Assembly (NCBI GenBank): GCA_003231675.1
Contig: QIJB01000039.1
Span: 1-6,230, forward strand
DNA from: Candidatus Campbelliibacteriota bacterium
GTDB taxonomy: Bacteria; Patescibacteriota; Minisyncoccia; UBA9983
Length of the DNA: 6,230 nt
Reading direction: 5' to 3'
Shown piece after piece: positions 1 to 4,626 of this stretch. Under the pieces are notes generated by a model. The model did no database searches and was not told where the DNA came from. It saw only the letters and a program-made list of their open reading frames with translations. The position numbers were made by a program, and so were the translations under genes. Position 1 is the stretch's first letter. Every line of letters starts with the position of its first letter.

Positions 1-437
1 AAACAAAATGGGTTTACTGTTTTATGGGCGACGGAGAACAGGATTGCGGACAAGGATGGGAAGCGGTTATGCTCGCCGGACGCGAAAAAATTTACAACCT
101 CATAGGAATTGTGGATCGCAACAACATTCAAATTGACGGATTTACGGAAGATGTAATGCCACTTGATCCGTTTAGGGAAAAATTTGAATCGTTCGGTTGG
201 CATGTTTTGGAAATTGATGGACATAATTTTGAAGAGATAAACGATGCCGTTAACAAGGCAAAAGCTATTTTTGAAAAACCGACGATGATTATCGCGCGCA
301 CCATTCCCGGGAAGGGCGTTGATTTTATGGAAAGGGAATTTTCATGGCACGGCGTCCCGCCGAACAAAGAACAGGCGGAAAAAGCGTTACACGAGTTAAG
401 GACGTTGGAAGGAAAGATAAAAAGCGAACATGAATAG
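1..437 (+). CDS. tkt: Transketolase, N-terminal (ThDP-pyrophosphate-binding) subunit, 5' partial
   Basis: This is the C-terminal part of the N subunit of a split transketolase, which with the next gene transfers two-carbon ketol units between sugar phosphates in the non-oxidative pentose phosphate pathway (cytoplasm, thiamine diphosphate and Mg2+). The frame is open to the window edge: codons from position 3 read TKWVYCF before the first ATG at 24, so that ATG is internal. The ThDP/Mg motif is visible: GDGE at 27-38 followed about 30 residues later by DRNN (Asn codons near 120-125). The stretch FSWHGVPPN (about 343-369) is the usual SWHG..PN segment of transketolases. Only about 145 codons are visible; N subunits are usually about 270-290 residues, so roughly half is missing. 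It ends with TAG, and the C-subunit gene follows in the same direction. The family call is firm; the exact sugar specificity cannot be read here. Confidence 0.93.
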   Translation, partial: TKWVYCFMGDGEQDCGQGWEAVMLAGREKIYNLIGIVDRNNIQIDGFTEDVMPLDPFREKFESFGWHVLEIDGHNFEEINDAVNKAKAIFEKPTMIIARTIPGKGVDFMEREFSWHGVPPNKEQAEKALHELRTLEGKIKSEHE

Positions 438-441
438 AAAA

Positions 442-515
442 ATGTTAAACGAATCACAAAAATTAAATCCTCCTCCTTCGCCAAGGCTTCGGAGAACAGG
501 CAAAATCGTAAAAAT
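442..515 (+). repeat. Decayed second copy of the transketolase C-subunit start
   Basis: The 74-base gap between the two transketolase genes begins with ATG and reads MLNESQKLNP, against MINKEQKLNP at the true start (516): 7 of 10 residues and about 20 of 30 bases agree. The similarity then stops, but CTTCGCCAAGG (476-486) recurs exactly at 579-589 and CAGGC (497-501) recurs at 609-613, in the same order as in the real gene. The short frame 442-519 ends at a TGA that overlaps the real start as ATGA. I read this as a tandem duplication of the gene start that later lost internal sequence, or as a duplicated target around an inserted palindrome. It is unlikely to encode a functional peptide. Confidence 0.6.
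473..494. repeat. Imperfect palindrome (REP-like) in the transketolase junction
   Basis: CTCC (473-476) pairs with GGAG (491-494) and GCC (480-482) with GGC (485-487), separated by a symmetric TTC/TTC internal loop around a central AA. It lies between the duplicated gene start and the real start. From memory, related CTTCGCCAAGGCTTCGG-type palindromes are dispersed in some Parcubacteria-like genomes, but I cannot verify that here. A mobile or REP-like origin is therefore inference. Confidence 0.5.
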
Positions 516-1505
516 ATGATTAATAAAGAGCAAAAACTTAATCCCAGGTTGTTGAACAAGGACGTAGAGCAGGCGCCGCTTCGCCAAGGATATGGCGAAG
601 GACTTTTGCAGGCGGGAAAGGAGGACGAAAATGTCGTCGCGCTTTGCGCCGACCTGACCGGCTCAACAAAAACCGCTATTTTCAGCAAGGTTTTTCCGGA
701 ACGATTCGTAGAAATGGGTATTGGCGAACAATCAATGGCGTCCGTGGCTTCCGGAATGGCGGCAATGGGCAAGGTTCCGTTCATCGCTTCTTACGCGATG
801 TTTTCTCCCGGAAGAAACTGGGAGCAGATAAGAACGACAATCTGCTACAACAATTCAAATGTCAAAGTTGCAGGAGCCCACGCGGGAGTATCTGTCGGTC
901 CGGATGGGGGAACGCACCAAGCTATTGAAGATATCACCATCATGCGGGTTATCCCGAGAATGACCGTTATCGTTCCTTGCGATTCAATTGAGTCTCGTAA
1001 GGCGACTCTCGCGGCGGCAAAAATGATTGGACCGGTTTATCTGCGTTTCGCGCGAGAAGCTACTCCGATTATCACCACTGAGGAATCTCCGTTTGAAATC
1101 GGCAAGGCGAATTTGCTGAGAAACCCTGAATCACCGCAAGTGGCGATTATCGCGTGCGGACCGATGGTTTATAACGCCTTGATGGCGGCAGAAGAATTAA
1201 GTAAAGAGGGGATTGAGGTTTCGGTTTTGAATAATCACACCATTAAGCCAATGGACGAAAACTCGGTCATTGAGGTTGCGAAAAAAGCAGGCGCGGTTGT
1301 TACGGTGGAAGAGCATCAGGTAAAAGGGGGAATGGGAAGCGCGGTAGCGGAAGTTTTAGCGAAAAACAATCCAACTCTGATTGAATTCGTCGGCGTCCAA
1401 GATAAATTCGGGCAGTCAGGCACCCCCGAAGAACTCATAGAGCATTATGGTATGGGGATTTCTCACATTAAAGAAGCAGTTAAAAAGGTTCTGAAAAGAA
1501 GGTAA
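516..1505 (+). CDS. tkt: Transketolase, C-terminal subunit (pyrimidine-binding plus C-terminal domains)
   Basis: This is the second half of the split transketolase, 329 residues, the usual size for a stand-alone C subunit. Residues about 21-185 form the pyrimidine-binding domain: MGIGEQSM (67-74) holds the catalytic Glu71 that activates the ThDP aminopyrimidine, SYAMFSPGRNWEQIR (92-106) is family-typical, and GPDGGTHQAIED (128-139) carries the conserved active-site His134. Residues about 195-329 form the C-terminal domain, with VEEHQVKGGMGSAVAE (264-279). The start at 516 is chosen because the conserved frame begins directly there. There is no Shine-Dalgarno site upstream. The gene probably shares a transcript with the N subunit, since no promoter or terminator is obvious in the 78-base gap. 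DXS and E1-beta alternatives fit less well, given the separate N half with GDGE/SWHG. Confidence 0.95.
   Translation: MINKEQKLNPRLLNKDVEQAPLRQGYGEGLLQAGKEDENVVALCADLTGSTKTAIFSKVFPERFVEMGIGEQSMASVASGMAAMGKVPFIASYAMFSPGRNWEQIRTTICYNNSNVKVAGAHAGVSVGPDGGTHQAIEDITIMRVIPRMTVIVPCDSIESRKATLAAAKMIGPVYLRFAREATPIITTEESPFEIGKANLLRNPESPQVAIIACGPMVYNALMAAEELSKEGIEVSVLNNHTIKPMDENSVIEVAKKAGAVVTVEEHQVKGGMGSAVAEVLAKNNPTLIEFVGVQDKFGQSGTPEELIEHYGMGISHIKEAVKKVLKRR
579..600 (+). repeat. Perfect 8-bp inverted repeat inside the C-subunit gene
   Basis: CTTCGCCA (579-586) and TGGCGAAG (593-600) are exact reverse complements around the loop AGGATA, in the codons for LRQGYGE. The left arm plus three bases equals the 11-mer in the upstream palindrome at 476-486. 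The peptide is conserved in the family, so the sequence is genuine coding DNA that happens to resemble the palindrome. Confidence 0.6.
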
Positions 1506-1511
1506 AAAATC

Positions 1512-1540
1512 TTGCGAAAATAATCGTTTTGGCTTACCAT
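1512..1540 (+). promoter_or_regulatory. Candidate promoter of hicBA, possibly leaderless
   Basis: TTGCGA (1512-1517, 4/6 to consensus) is followed by exactly 17 bases and TACCAT (1535-1540, 4/6). A start of transcription about seven bases downstream would fall on the hicB ATG at 1547, giving a leaderless mRNA. No Shine-Dalgarno sequence exists in the 41-base gap, which fits. Both boxes are imperfect, so read-through from the transketolase genes is an alternative. Confidence 0.4.
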
Positions 1541-1546
1541 TAAGGT

Positions 1547-1873
1547 ATGATTACGAAACACAAAAACAACCTGCAAAAGGGCAGTGTCAGATATATTGTT
1601 TTCAAAGATGGCGCCACATGGTACGCCGTCGCTCTTGAGTTTAATATAGTTGAATCCGGCGACGACCCGCGGGAGGTTCTTATGCTTCTTTTTGAAGCGA
1701 TTCAGGGATATATCAAATCCGCCGGCAAAGCAAAAATCCGTCCCCATATACTGAATCAAAAAACCGATAAAGAGTATGAAGAAATGTGGGCGGCGCTGAA
1801 GAAAAAGAAACGGCCAAAAATCAAATCTCCTTTGTCAATTTATACCTTCGGACAGCGTCCGCTTACCGTCTAG
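1547..1873 (+). CDS. hicB: HicB-like antitoxin
   Basis: This 108-residue protein is the probable antitoxin of a type II HicAB module. Residues about 14-58 match the HicB core: YIVFKDGATWYAVALEFNIVESGDDPREVLMLLF shows the two-strand hairpin and the following helix (consensus idea: Y.a...e..g....Gdt.eEAl.nl.EAi). The tail is strongly basic (KKKKRPKIK, 86-94) with no helix-turn-helix or ribbon-helix-helix that I can recognise. DNA autorepression, if it exists, would have to use that tail. The gene sits three bases before the toxin gene and is cotranscribed. The order antitoxin-toxin is the reverse of the E. coli hicAB order. The family assignment rests on core pattern and on the HicA neighbour. 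Confidence 0.78.
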   Translation: MITKHKNNLQKGSVRYIVFKDGATWYAVALEFNIVESGDDPREVLMLLFEAIQGYIKSAGKAKIRPHILNQKTDKEYEEMWAALKKKKRPKIKSPLSIYTFGQRPLTV

Positions 1874-1876
1874 ATT

Positions 1877-2110
1877 ATGCCCCGCTCTGTTTTTAATTGG
1901 ACGTTCAACGATGTGGCGCGTTTCCTAAAAGATAACGGTTTTCGATTAAACCACACGGAAGGCAGTCATTTTTTCTACATAGGCGCTTACAAAGGAATAG
2001 TCAGGCAGGTTTGCGTTCCTTTCCACGGCAGTAAAACCATAAAGCCAAGAACTATTAAGGGGATTATCACCCAATCAGGCATACCGAAAGAAAAATGGTT
2101 CGGTAGATGA
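1877..2110 (+). CDS. hicA: HicA-like mRNA interferase toxin
   Basis: This 77-residue protein has the size and pattern of HicA, a small dsRBD-like ribonuclease that cleaves mRNA and is held inactive by HicB. DVARFLKDNGFRLNHTEGSHFFY (12-34) is the helix-strand unit with the catalytic His31 in the GSH motif. VCVPFHGSKTIKPRTIKGIITQSGI (45-69) matches the VP.H....i..gtl..IlkqaGi part of the family. The C-terminal extension PKEKWFGR is short. The start ATG is three bases after the hicB stop, without a Shine-Dalgarno site, so translational coupling is likely. The catalytic residues look intact, so the toxin is probably functional. Confidence 0.85.
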   Translation: MPRSVFNWTFNDVARFLKDNGFRLNHTEGSHFFYIGAYKGIVRQVCVPFHGSKTIKPRTIKGIITQSGIPKEKWFGR

Positions 2111-2206
2111 ATTTTATCATTCATAAGGTTAACTGTACAAAAAATGTTTTAGGCACACACATATGGCGGTTTAATTATTAACAGTTTAAGTTAAGCAGAT
2201 AAAATT

Positions 2207-2557
2207 ATGATTGAAGAACTAAAAAACTTTAAAGAAGACTCCGAATCCGAAAAAGAAACTGGGGCTAAATCGCATGAAGAAGAATTCAAGACACTCCGTG
2301 TTTTAGATAAGAAAGGAAAAGAAATCGGTACTGTAGAAACACCAAATGTTGCCGGCACTATTGTTTTTGAAATATCACCTCGTTACCCGCGTCAAGGCGA
2401 GTTTAGTGCGAGAGATCTGATGCCCTACGAAAAAATTGTTAAACTAAGCGGAGAGTGGGGTTATGTGGACAAGAGGGGTAATATTAGACAACTCAAGAAT
2501 AAAGAGGTTAAAATTGGTAAGATTGACTCAGAAAACAAAACTATAACATTTGAATAA
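2207..2557 (+). CDS. Hypothetical charged protein with a single WG-repeat-like motif
   Basis: I do not recognise this 116-residue protein. Residues 1-28 are highly charged and probably disordered (EELKNFKEDSESEKETG). The remainder is predicted mostly beta from its alternating pattern, and SGEWGYVDKRGNI (about 80-92) resembles one unit of the WG (W-G-Y-I/V-D-K-x-G) repeat, though only one copy is present. There is no signal peptide, membrane segment or cysteine, so a cytoplasmic location is likely. The gap to hicA is 96 AT-rich bases; TTAACA (2178-2183) and TAAAAT (2200-2205) look like promoter boxes, but the predicted start would lie inside the gene, so I do not call them. Reading frame and composition support a real gene; function is unknown. 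Confidence 0.65.
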   Translation: MIEELKNFKEDSESEKETGAKSHEEEFKTLRVLDKKGKEIGTVETPNVAGTIVFEISPRYPRQGEFSARDLMPYEKIVKLSGEWGYVDKRGNIRQLKNKEVKIGKIDSENKTITFE

Positions 2558-2765
2558 ATTGCCTAAGGCGTCAAAATAGCGTCATAATTTGCAGTAAAAT
2601 GGCTCTTGATGCCGGCATATCGGAATTCGTTTTATGGCATGAAAAAGGGGTTTGCGTTTACAATACGGAAGAATACAGTATTTGTATCCATATCAAGAAG
2701 TGCAGTAATTCTTGATAAAATTCAATTAAAGCTCTTTGCTCTGACCCGCGCTTTCCATATTTCTT
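2558..2765. other. Gene-poor stretch with one marginal 38-codon frame
   Basis: Between the hypothetical gene and the next terminator I see no confident gene. One frame, 2599-2715 on +, reads MALDAGISEFVLWHEKGVCVYN and on to a TGA (38 residues). It has no Shine-Dalgarno site and I recognise no family. It could be a small protein, a remnant of a larger gene, or chance. No tRNA-like fold, CRISPR or clear promoter is visible. Confidence 0.3.
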
Positions 2766-2807
2766 AAAATCCCTTTACTGTTAAGCCATAAAGGGATTTT
2801 TGTTTTT
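2766..2807 (+). terminator. Rho-independent terminator upstream of the CNNM gene
   Basis: AAAATCCCTTTA (2766-2777) and TAAAGGGATTTT (2789-2800) form a perfect 12-bp inverted repeat with an 11-base loop, followed by TGTTTTTT. It would end transcription from the upstream genes just before the promoter at 2818. The stem has only three G-C pairs, so it may be moderate in strength. Confidence 0.8.
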
Positions 2808-2817
2808 TGGAGGAGAG

Positions 2818-2828
2818 TTTGGTATAAT
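2818..2828 (+). promoter_or_regulatory. Extended -10 promoter of the CNNM gene
   Basis: TTTGGTATAAT contains a perfect TATAAT (2823-2828) with the TG-n extension. The best -35 candidate is only TTGTTT (2800-2805, 17-base spacer), at the end of the terminator. Transcription would start near 2834-2835, leaving a leader of about six bases before the ATG at 2841. The identical 11-mer occurs at 4686. Confidence 0.75.
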
Positions 2829-2840
2829 AAACGGCAACAT

Positions 2841-3842
2841 ATGCAAACATTGATATTCGTTGTTTTGATTGTTTTGTTTGGCTCGGCTCTTTTTTCCTGC
2901 GTGGAAGCGGCGCTTTTCAGCGTTTCTTTGGGGCGGGCAAGAGTGCTGGCGGAACAGAAAAAGAGAGGTTCGGCAAATTTGATAAAGGTGAAGGAAAACA
3001 TCCGCCGCCCGATTACGGTTATTGTAATTCTCAACAACATCTTCAACATCGCCGGAAGTATCATGGTTGGAGCGATGGCGGGACAGGTGTTGGGCAACGC
3101 ATGGGTGGGAGTTATCTCCGCCGTCCTGACCTTTCTTATTATTATTCTCGGCGAGATTATACCTAAAACATTGGGGGAAAATTACGCGGAGCCAATCTCC
3201 CTTTTCGCCGCGGGACCGCTTCTCGCCTCAACCAAATTATTTTCCCCGTTTATTTGGTTTATAGAAAAATTAACCTCGCCTTTCAGCCAAAAAAACAAAA
3301 CCGTTTCCGAAGAGGAGATAAGAATCTTGAGCCATCTCGGGCATCTGGAGGGCTCCATTGAGAAAGACGAGAAAGAAATGATTCAGAAGGTTTTTAGGCT
3401 CAACGACTTGACGGCGGAAAACATTATGACCCCGCGGACGGTGGTTGAAGCGCTTGAATACGATAAAACGTTGGACGAGTCTGAAGATGAGATATACGAC
3501 TTGAATCATTCGCGTCTCCCCGTGTTCAAAGAAGACTTGGACGACATAGTCGGTATCGTGCATCAAAGAAACTTGCTTATCGCCATCGGACGAGATCAGG
3601 GGAAGAAAAAAATCTCTGACTTTGAAGAACCGCCCATTTATGTTTCGGAAAAAATGAAGGCGGACGAGCTTTTGCCTTTTTTCCAAAAAAGAAGATGCCA
3701 TCTGGCGATAGTGCGGGACGAATTCGGGGGAACGAGCGGAGTGGTTACTCTGGAAGATGTCTTAGAGCAGTTGGTGGGGGAGATTGTGGACGAGACGGAC
3801 GAAGAAATAGATATGAGAATTAAGGCGAGAAAAATGAAATGA
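2841..3842 (+). CDS. CNNM/DUF21 transmembrane protein with CBS pair (HlyC/CorC-like), short form
   Basis: This 333-residue membrane protein belongs to the CNNM/CorC family, linked to Mg2+/Co2+ efflux or homeostasis and often mislabelled hemolysin. The CNNM domain covers about residues 1-145, with membrane segments near 3-28, 57-80, 88-107 and 120-141. It includes the conserved GEIIPKTLGEN (104-114). A linker (SEEEIRILSHLGHLEGSIEKDEKEMIQKVF) leads to two CBS domains, about 193-250 (starts IMTPR) and 262-316 (DEFGGTSGVVTLEDVLEQLVGEI). The protein stops shortly after CBS2, so the C-terminal CorC_HlyC domain of full-length (about 420-residue) relatives is absent. The ATG at 2841 begins directly with membrane segment 1, which fits. 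It appears monocistronic, with its own promoter and a 262-base gap after it. Family call is firm; substrate is inferred. Confidence 0.92.
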   Translation: MQTLIFVVLIVLFGSALFSCVEAALFSVSLGRARVLAEQKKRGSANLIKVKENIRRPITVIVILNNIFNIAGSIMVGAMAGQVLGNAWVGVISAVLTFLIIILGEIIPKTLGENYAEPISLFAAGPLLASTKLFSPFIWFIEKLTSPFSQKNKTVSEEEIRILSHLGHLEGSIEKDEKEMIQKVFRLNDLTAENIMTPRTVVEALEYDKTLDESEDEIYDLNHSRLPVFKEDLDDIVGIVHQRNLLIAIGRDQGKKKISDFEEPPIYVSEKMKADELLPFFQKRRCHLAIVRDEFGGTSGVVTLEDVLEQLVGEIVDETDEEIDMRIKARKMK

Positions 3843-3959
3843 TATTTAAGGGTTTTTTTCTAAAAGGTGGCGGGATAATGTCTAAGTCAGATTGAAACAC
3901 GCACCCGCTTAACGATTGATTCTTCTCCCTCCTTGCCACATTCATAAAAGATTCTCTTA

Positions 3960-4031
3960 TTCCGGTCAAATTGAGTTTTAACCGGGAAAATCGTTGTGTT
4001 AAAAGGATTAAGTCAACCGGAAATGGTTGAC
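3960..4031. promoter_or_regulatory. Cluster of operator-like inverted repeats reaching into the -35 box
   Basis: The first repeat pairs TTCCGGT (3960-3966) with ACCGGGA (3981-3987), with one U-G position, and continues inward as AAA/TTT after one mismatch. The second pairs GTCAACC (4012-4018) perfectly with GGTTGAC (4025-4031) around GGAAAT. The right arm of the second overlaps the -35 box TTGACA (4027-4032). The half-sites resemble each other: TTAACCGG at 3978 and TCAACCGG at 4013, with CCGGTCAA at 3962 reversed. This suggests binding of a dimeric regulator, an inference from symmetry alone. Confidence 0.5.
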
Positions 4032-4055
4032 ATTTTTGAATAATTGTTTTATGCT
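4027..4055 (+). promoter_or_regulatory. Sigma70-type promoter of the exported-protein gene
   Basis: A perfect TTGACA (4027-4032), a spacer of exactly 17 bases and TATGCT (4050-4055, 4/6) give the most classical promoter in the window. Transcription would start near 4062, leaving a leader of about 43 A-rich bases with little structure. The -35 box is part of an inverted repeat. Confidence 0.8.
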
Positions 4056-4091
4056 ATTCTTGGCAATGTAATGAACTTTTAAAATAAAAAA

Positions 4092-4098
4092 AAGGAGG
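4092..4098 (+). promoter_or_regulatory. Consensus Shine-Dalgarno site AAGGAGG
   Basis: AAGGAGG lies six bases before the ATG at 4105, optimal spacing. It is the only convincing Shine-Dalgarno site among the gene starts in this window, and it fixes the start at 4105. Confidence 0.9.
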
Positions 4099-4104
4099 CA
4101 CAAA

Positions 4105-4620
4105 ATGAAAAGTAAAAGCATTTTTATTTTTGTTTTTATTTTTGTTTTTATTTTTGTTTTTGATTTACAAAAAGCCGTTGCGGGAGATTTTTCCCTCAAC
4201 GGTTATGTAGAAGCGGGATTTTTCCCGCCGGGGAACGAGTTCAATCCCCCTGGGACAATCTACGGTCCCCAAAAAATATTGGCCCACGTGGCGCGCTACG
4301 CGTTGCGTGGGAAAATAACCGTAAGATACAGGAAGGTTTTTGTATCTTACGAGCCCAAATTGTATTTGGGCGACAACCGTCCGGGACAGTGCCGGGCGGA
4401 CGGCAAGAGAGACGCCGAATGTCTGAAGGGGCAATCATATGATGCCCCGCCGTTGGTTTATTACCAAAAAATAAACTTCGGTGTTGCTTTGAGCAAAAGC
4501 ACCGAAGTTTATATAGAAACGGGTCGGACATTTTGGCCCACCCCCGAAATCGCTCGGGGAGATGCCTATATGTATAGCGGGATTTTTGTCCGTTATACAT
4601 TTGGACCTGAAAAAAAATGA
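4105..4620 (+). CDS. Small exported beta-rich protein of unknown family
   Basis: I do not recognise the family of this 171-residue protein. Residues 1-26 form a Sec signal peptide: MKSKS, a hydrophobic core of alternating F/I/V (6-19), then a probable cleavage after AVA (24-26). The mature part (about 145 residues) is rich in Tyr, Phe, Gly and Pro. It shows alternating-residue strands such as KITVRYRKVFVSYEPKLYLG (70-89), KINFGVALSKSTEVYIETG (122-140) and a C-terminal AYMYSGIFVRYTFG (154-167). Two cysteines (96 and 106) could form a disulfide. The pattern recalls small beta-barrel or periplasmic proteins of diderm bacteria, which would be odd if the host lacks an outer membrane; a cell-surface or secreted role is the safer inference. 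The gene is monocistronic, with its own promoter, Shine-Dalgarno site and terminator. The coding sequence is tiled by hairpins. Confidence 0.85.
   Translation: MKSKSIFIFVFIFVFIFVFDLQKAVAGDFSLNGYVEAGFFPPGNEFNPPGTIYGPQKILAHVARYALRGKITVRYRKVFVSYEPKLYLGDNRPGQCRADGKRDAECLKGQSYDAPPLVYYQKINFGVALSKSTEVYIETGRTFWPTPEIARGDAYMYSGIFVRYTFGPEKK
4121..4162 (+). repeat. In-frame 12-bp tandem repeat encoding the signal-peptide core
   Basis: TTTTTATTTTTG is repeated exactly three times (4121-4132, 4133-4144, 4145-4156), followed by a half copy TTTTTG (4157-4162). Each unit encodes four hydrophobic residues, giving the F-I-F-V periodicity. A change in copy number would keep the frame and lengthen or shorten the hydrophobic core by four residues. 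Slippage inside a T5 tract would instead shift the frame. The segment is too U-rich to fold, leaving the mRNA open between the Shine-Dalgarno site and the hairpin array. Confidence 0.9.
4283..4311 (+). repeat. Twelve-pair hairpin visible only with G-U pairing
   Basis: CCCACGTGGCGC (4283-4294) faces GCGTTGCGTGGG (4300-4311) around the loop GCTAC. Nine pairs are Watson-Crick and three central ones are U-G, G-U, G-U. On the opposite strand those three would be A-C mismatches, so the fold belongs to the sense RNA. Confidence 0.75.
4320..4351 (+). repeat. Fourteen-pair hairpin with tetraloop
   Basis: CGTAAGATACAGGA (4320-4333) pairs with TTTTGTATCTTACG (4338-4351) around the four-base loop AGGT. 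Eleven outer pairs are perfect, then two G-U pairs and one A-U pair. It lies in the codons for TVRYRKVFVSYE. Confidence 0.85.
4471..4512 (+). repeat. Thirteen-bp perfect inverted repeat with inner stem
   Basis: ATAAACTTCGGTG (4471-4483) and CACCGAAGTTTAT (4500-4512) are exact reverse complements. Inside, TTGCT (4484-4488) pairs with AGCAA (4492-4496) over a three-base loop, leaving a three-base bulge. It is the longest uninterrupted Watson-Crick stem in the window, and it lies wholly inside coding sequence. Confidence 0.9.
4570..4600 (+). repeat. Twelve-pair hairpin at the 3' end of the coding sequence
   Basis: ATGTATAGCGGG (4570-4581) pairs with TCCGTTATACAT (4589-4600) around ATTTTTG. Ten pairs are Watson-Crick and two are G-U on the sense strand. 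It ends 17 bases before the TGA. Confidence 0.85.
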
Positions 4621-4626
4621 CATCTG

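Larger units (their letters stand above)
3843..4104. other. Intergenic regulatory region ahead of the exported-protein gene
   Basis: No gene is evident in these 262 bases. The first half (3843-3955) shows only a weak GATAAT (3874-3879) without a good -35, and no terminator for the CNNM gene. The second half holds two inverted repeats, a consensus promoter and a Shine-Dalgarno site, listed separately. A small RNA starting near 3886 is conceivable but not supported. Confidence 0.5.
4173..4600 (+). other. Array of about fourteen consecutive hairpins within a coding sequence
   Basis: Non-overlapping local inverted repeats follow one another with few bases between. Outer limits and number of pairs: 4173-4204 (13 pairs, one mismatch), 4213-4228 (6), 4230-4249 (5), 4252-4269 (5), 4283-4311 (12), 4320-4351 (14), 4353-4371 (8), 4377-4403 (7), 4428-4448 (6 plus 3 beyond a bulge), 4453-4467 (5), 4471-4512 (13 plus 5 beyond a bulge), 4521-4539 (8), 4542-4559 (6) and 4570-4600 (12). 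The pair counts include G-U pairs. By hand count about 256 of 428 bases are paired. Interior differences from perfect symmetry in the long stems are mostly G-U on the + strand, which favours folding of the mRNA over DNA cruciforms. The array begins right after the signal-peptide core and is followed by the terminator hairpin. Function is unknown. Confidence 0.8.

Noticed and set aside
442..519. 25-codon frame as a real small gene
   Set aside because: It is better explained as a broken copy of the downstream gene start; the part after residue 10 is palindrome-derived and proline/arginine rich.
128..784. Long minus-strand frame across the transketolase genes
   Set aside because: It is antisense to two firmly identified genes and crosses their junction; its translation shows no recognisable domain.
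2178..2205. TTAACA-16-TAAAAT as promoter of the hypothetical gene
   Set aside because: The boxes score well, but the predicted transcription start lies after the ATG at 2207, so it cannot serve this start.
3270..3701. Minus-strand frame inside the CNNM gene
   Set aside because: Antisense shadow of the CBS-domain coding sequence, without promoter or motif support.
3874..3879. GATAAT as the promoter of a small RNA after the CNNM gene
   Set aside because: No matching -35, no terminator on + before the next promoter, and no stable fold in 3880-3955.
4008..4199. Minus-strand frame with KTKIK repeats
   Set aside because: It is the reverse complement of the 12-bp tandem repeat in the signal peptide and has no start context or family resemblance.
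4173..4600. Hairpin array as CRISPR, integron attC array or tRNA cluster
   Set aside because: The stems differ from each other in sequence and length, there are no direct repeats with spacers, and a continuous protein frame with a signal peptide runs through them.
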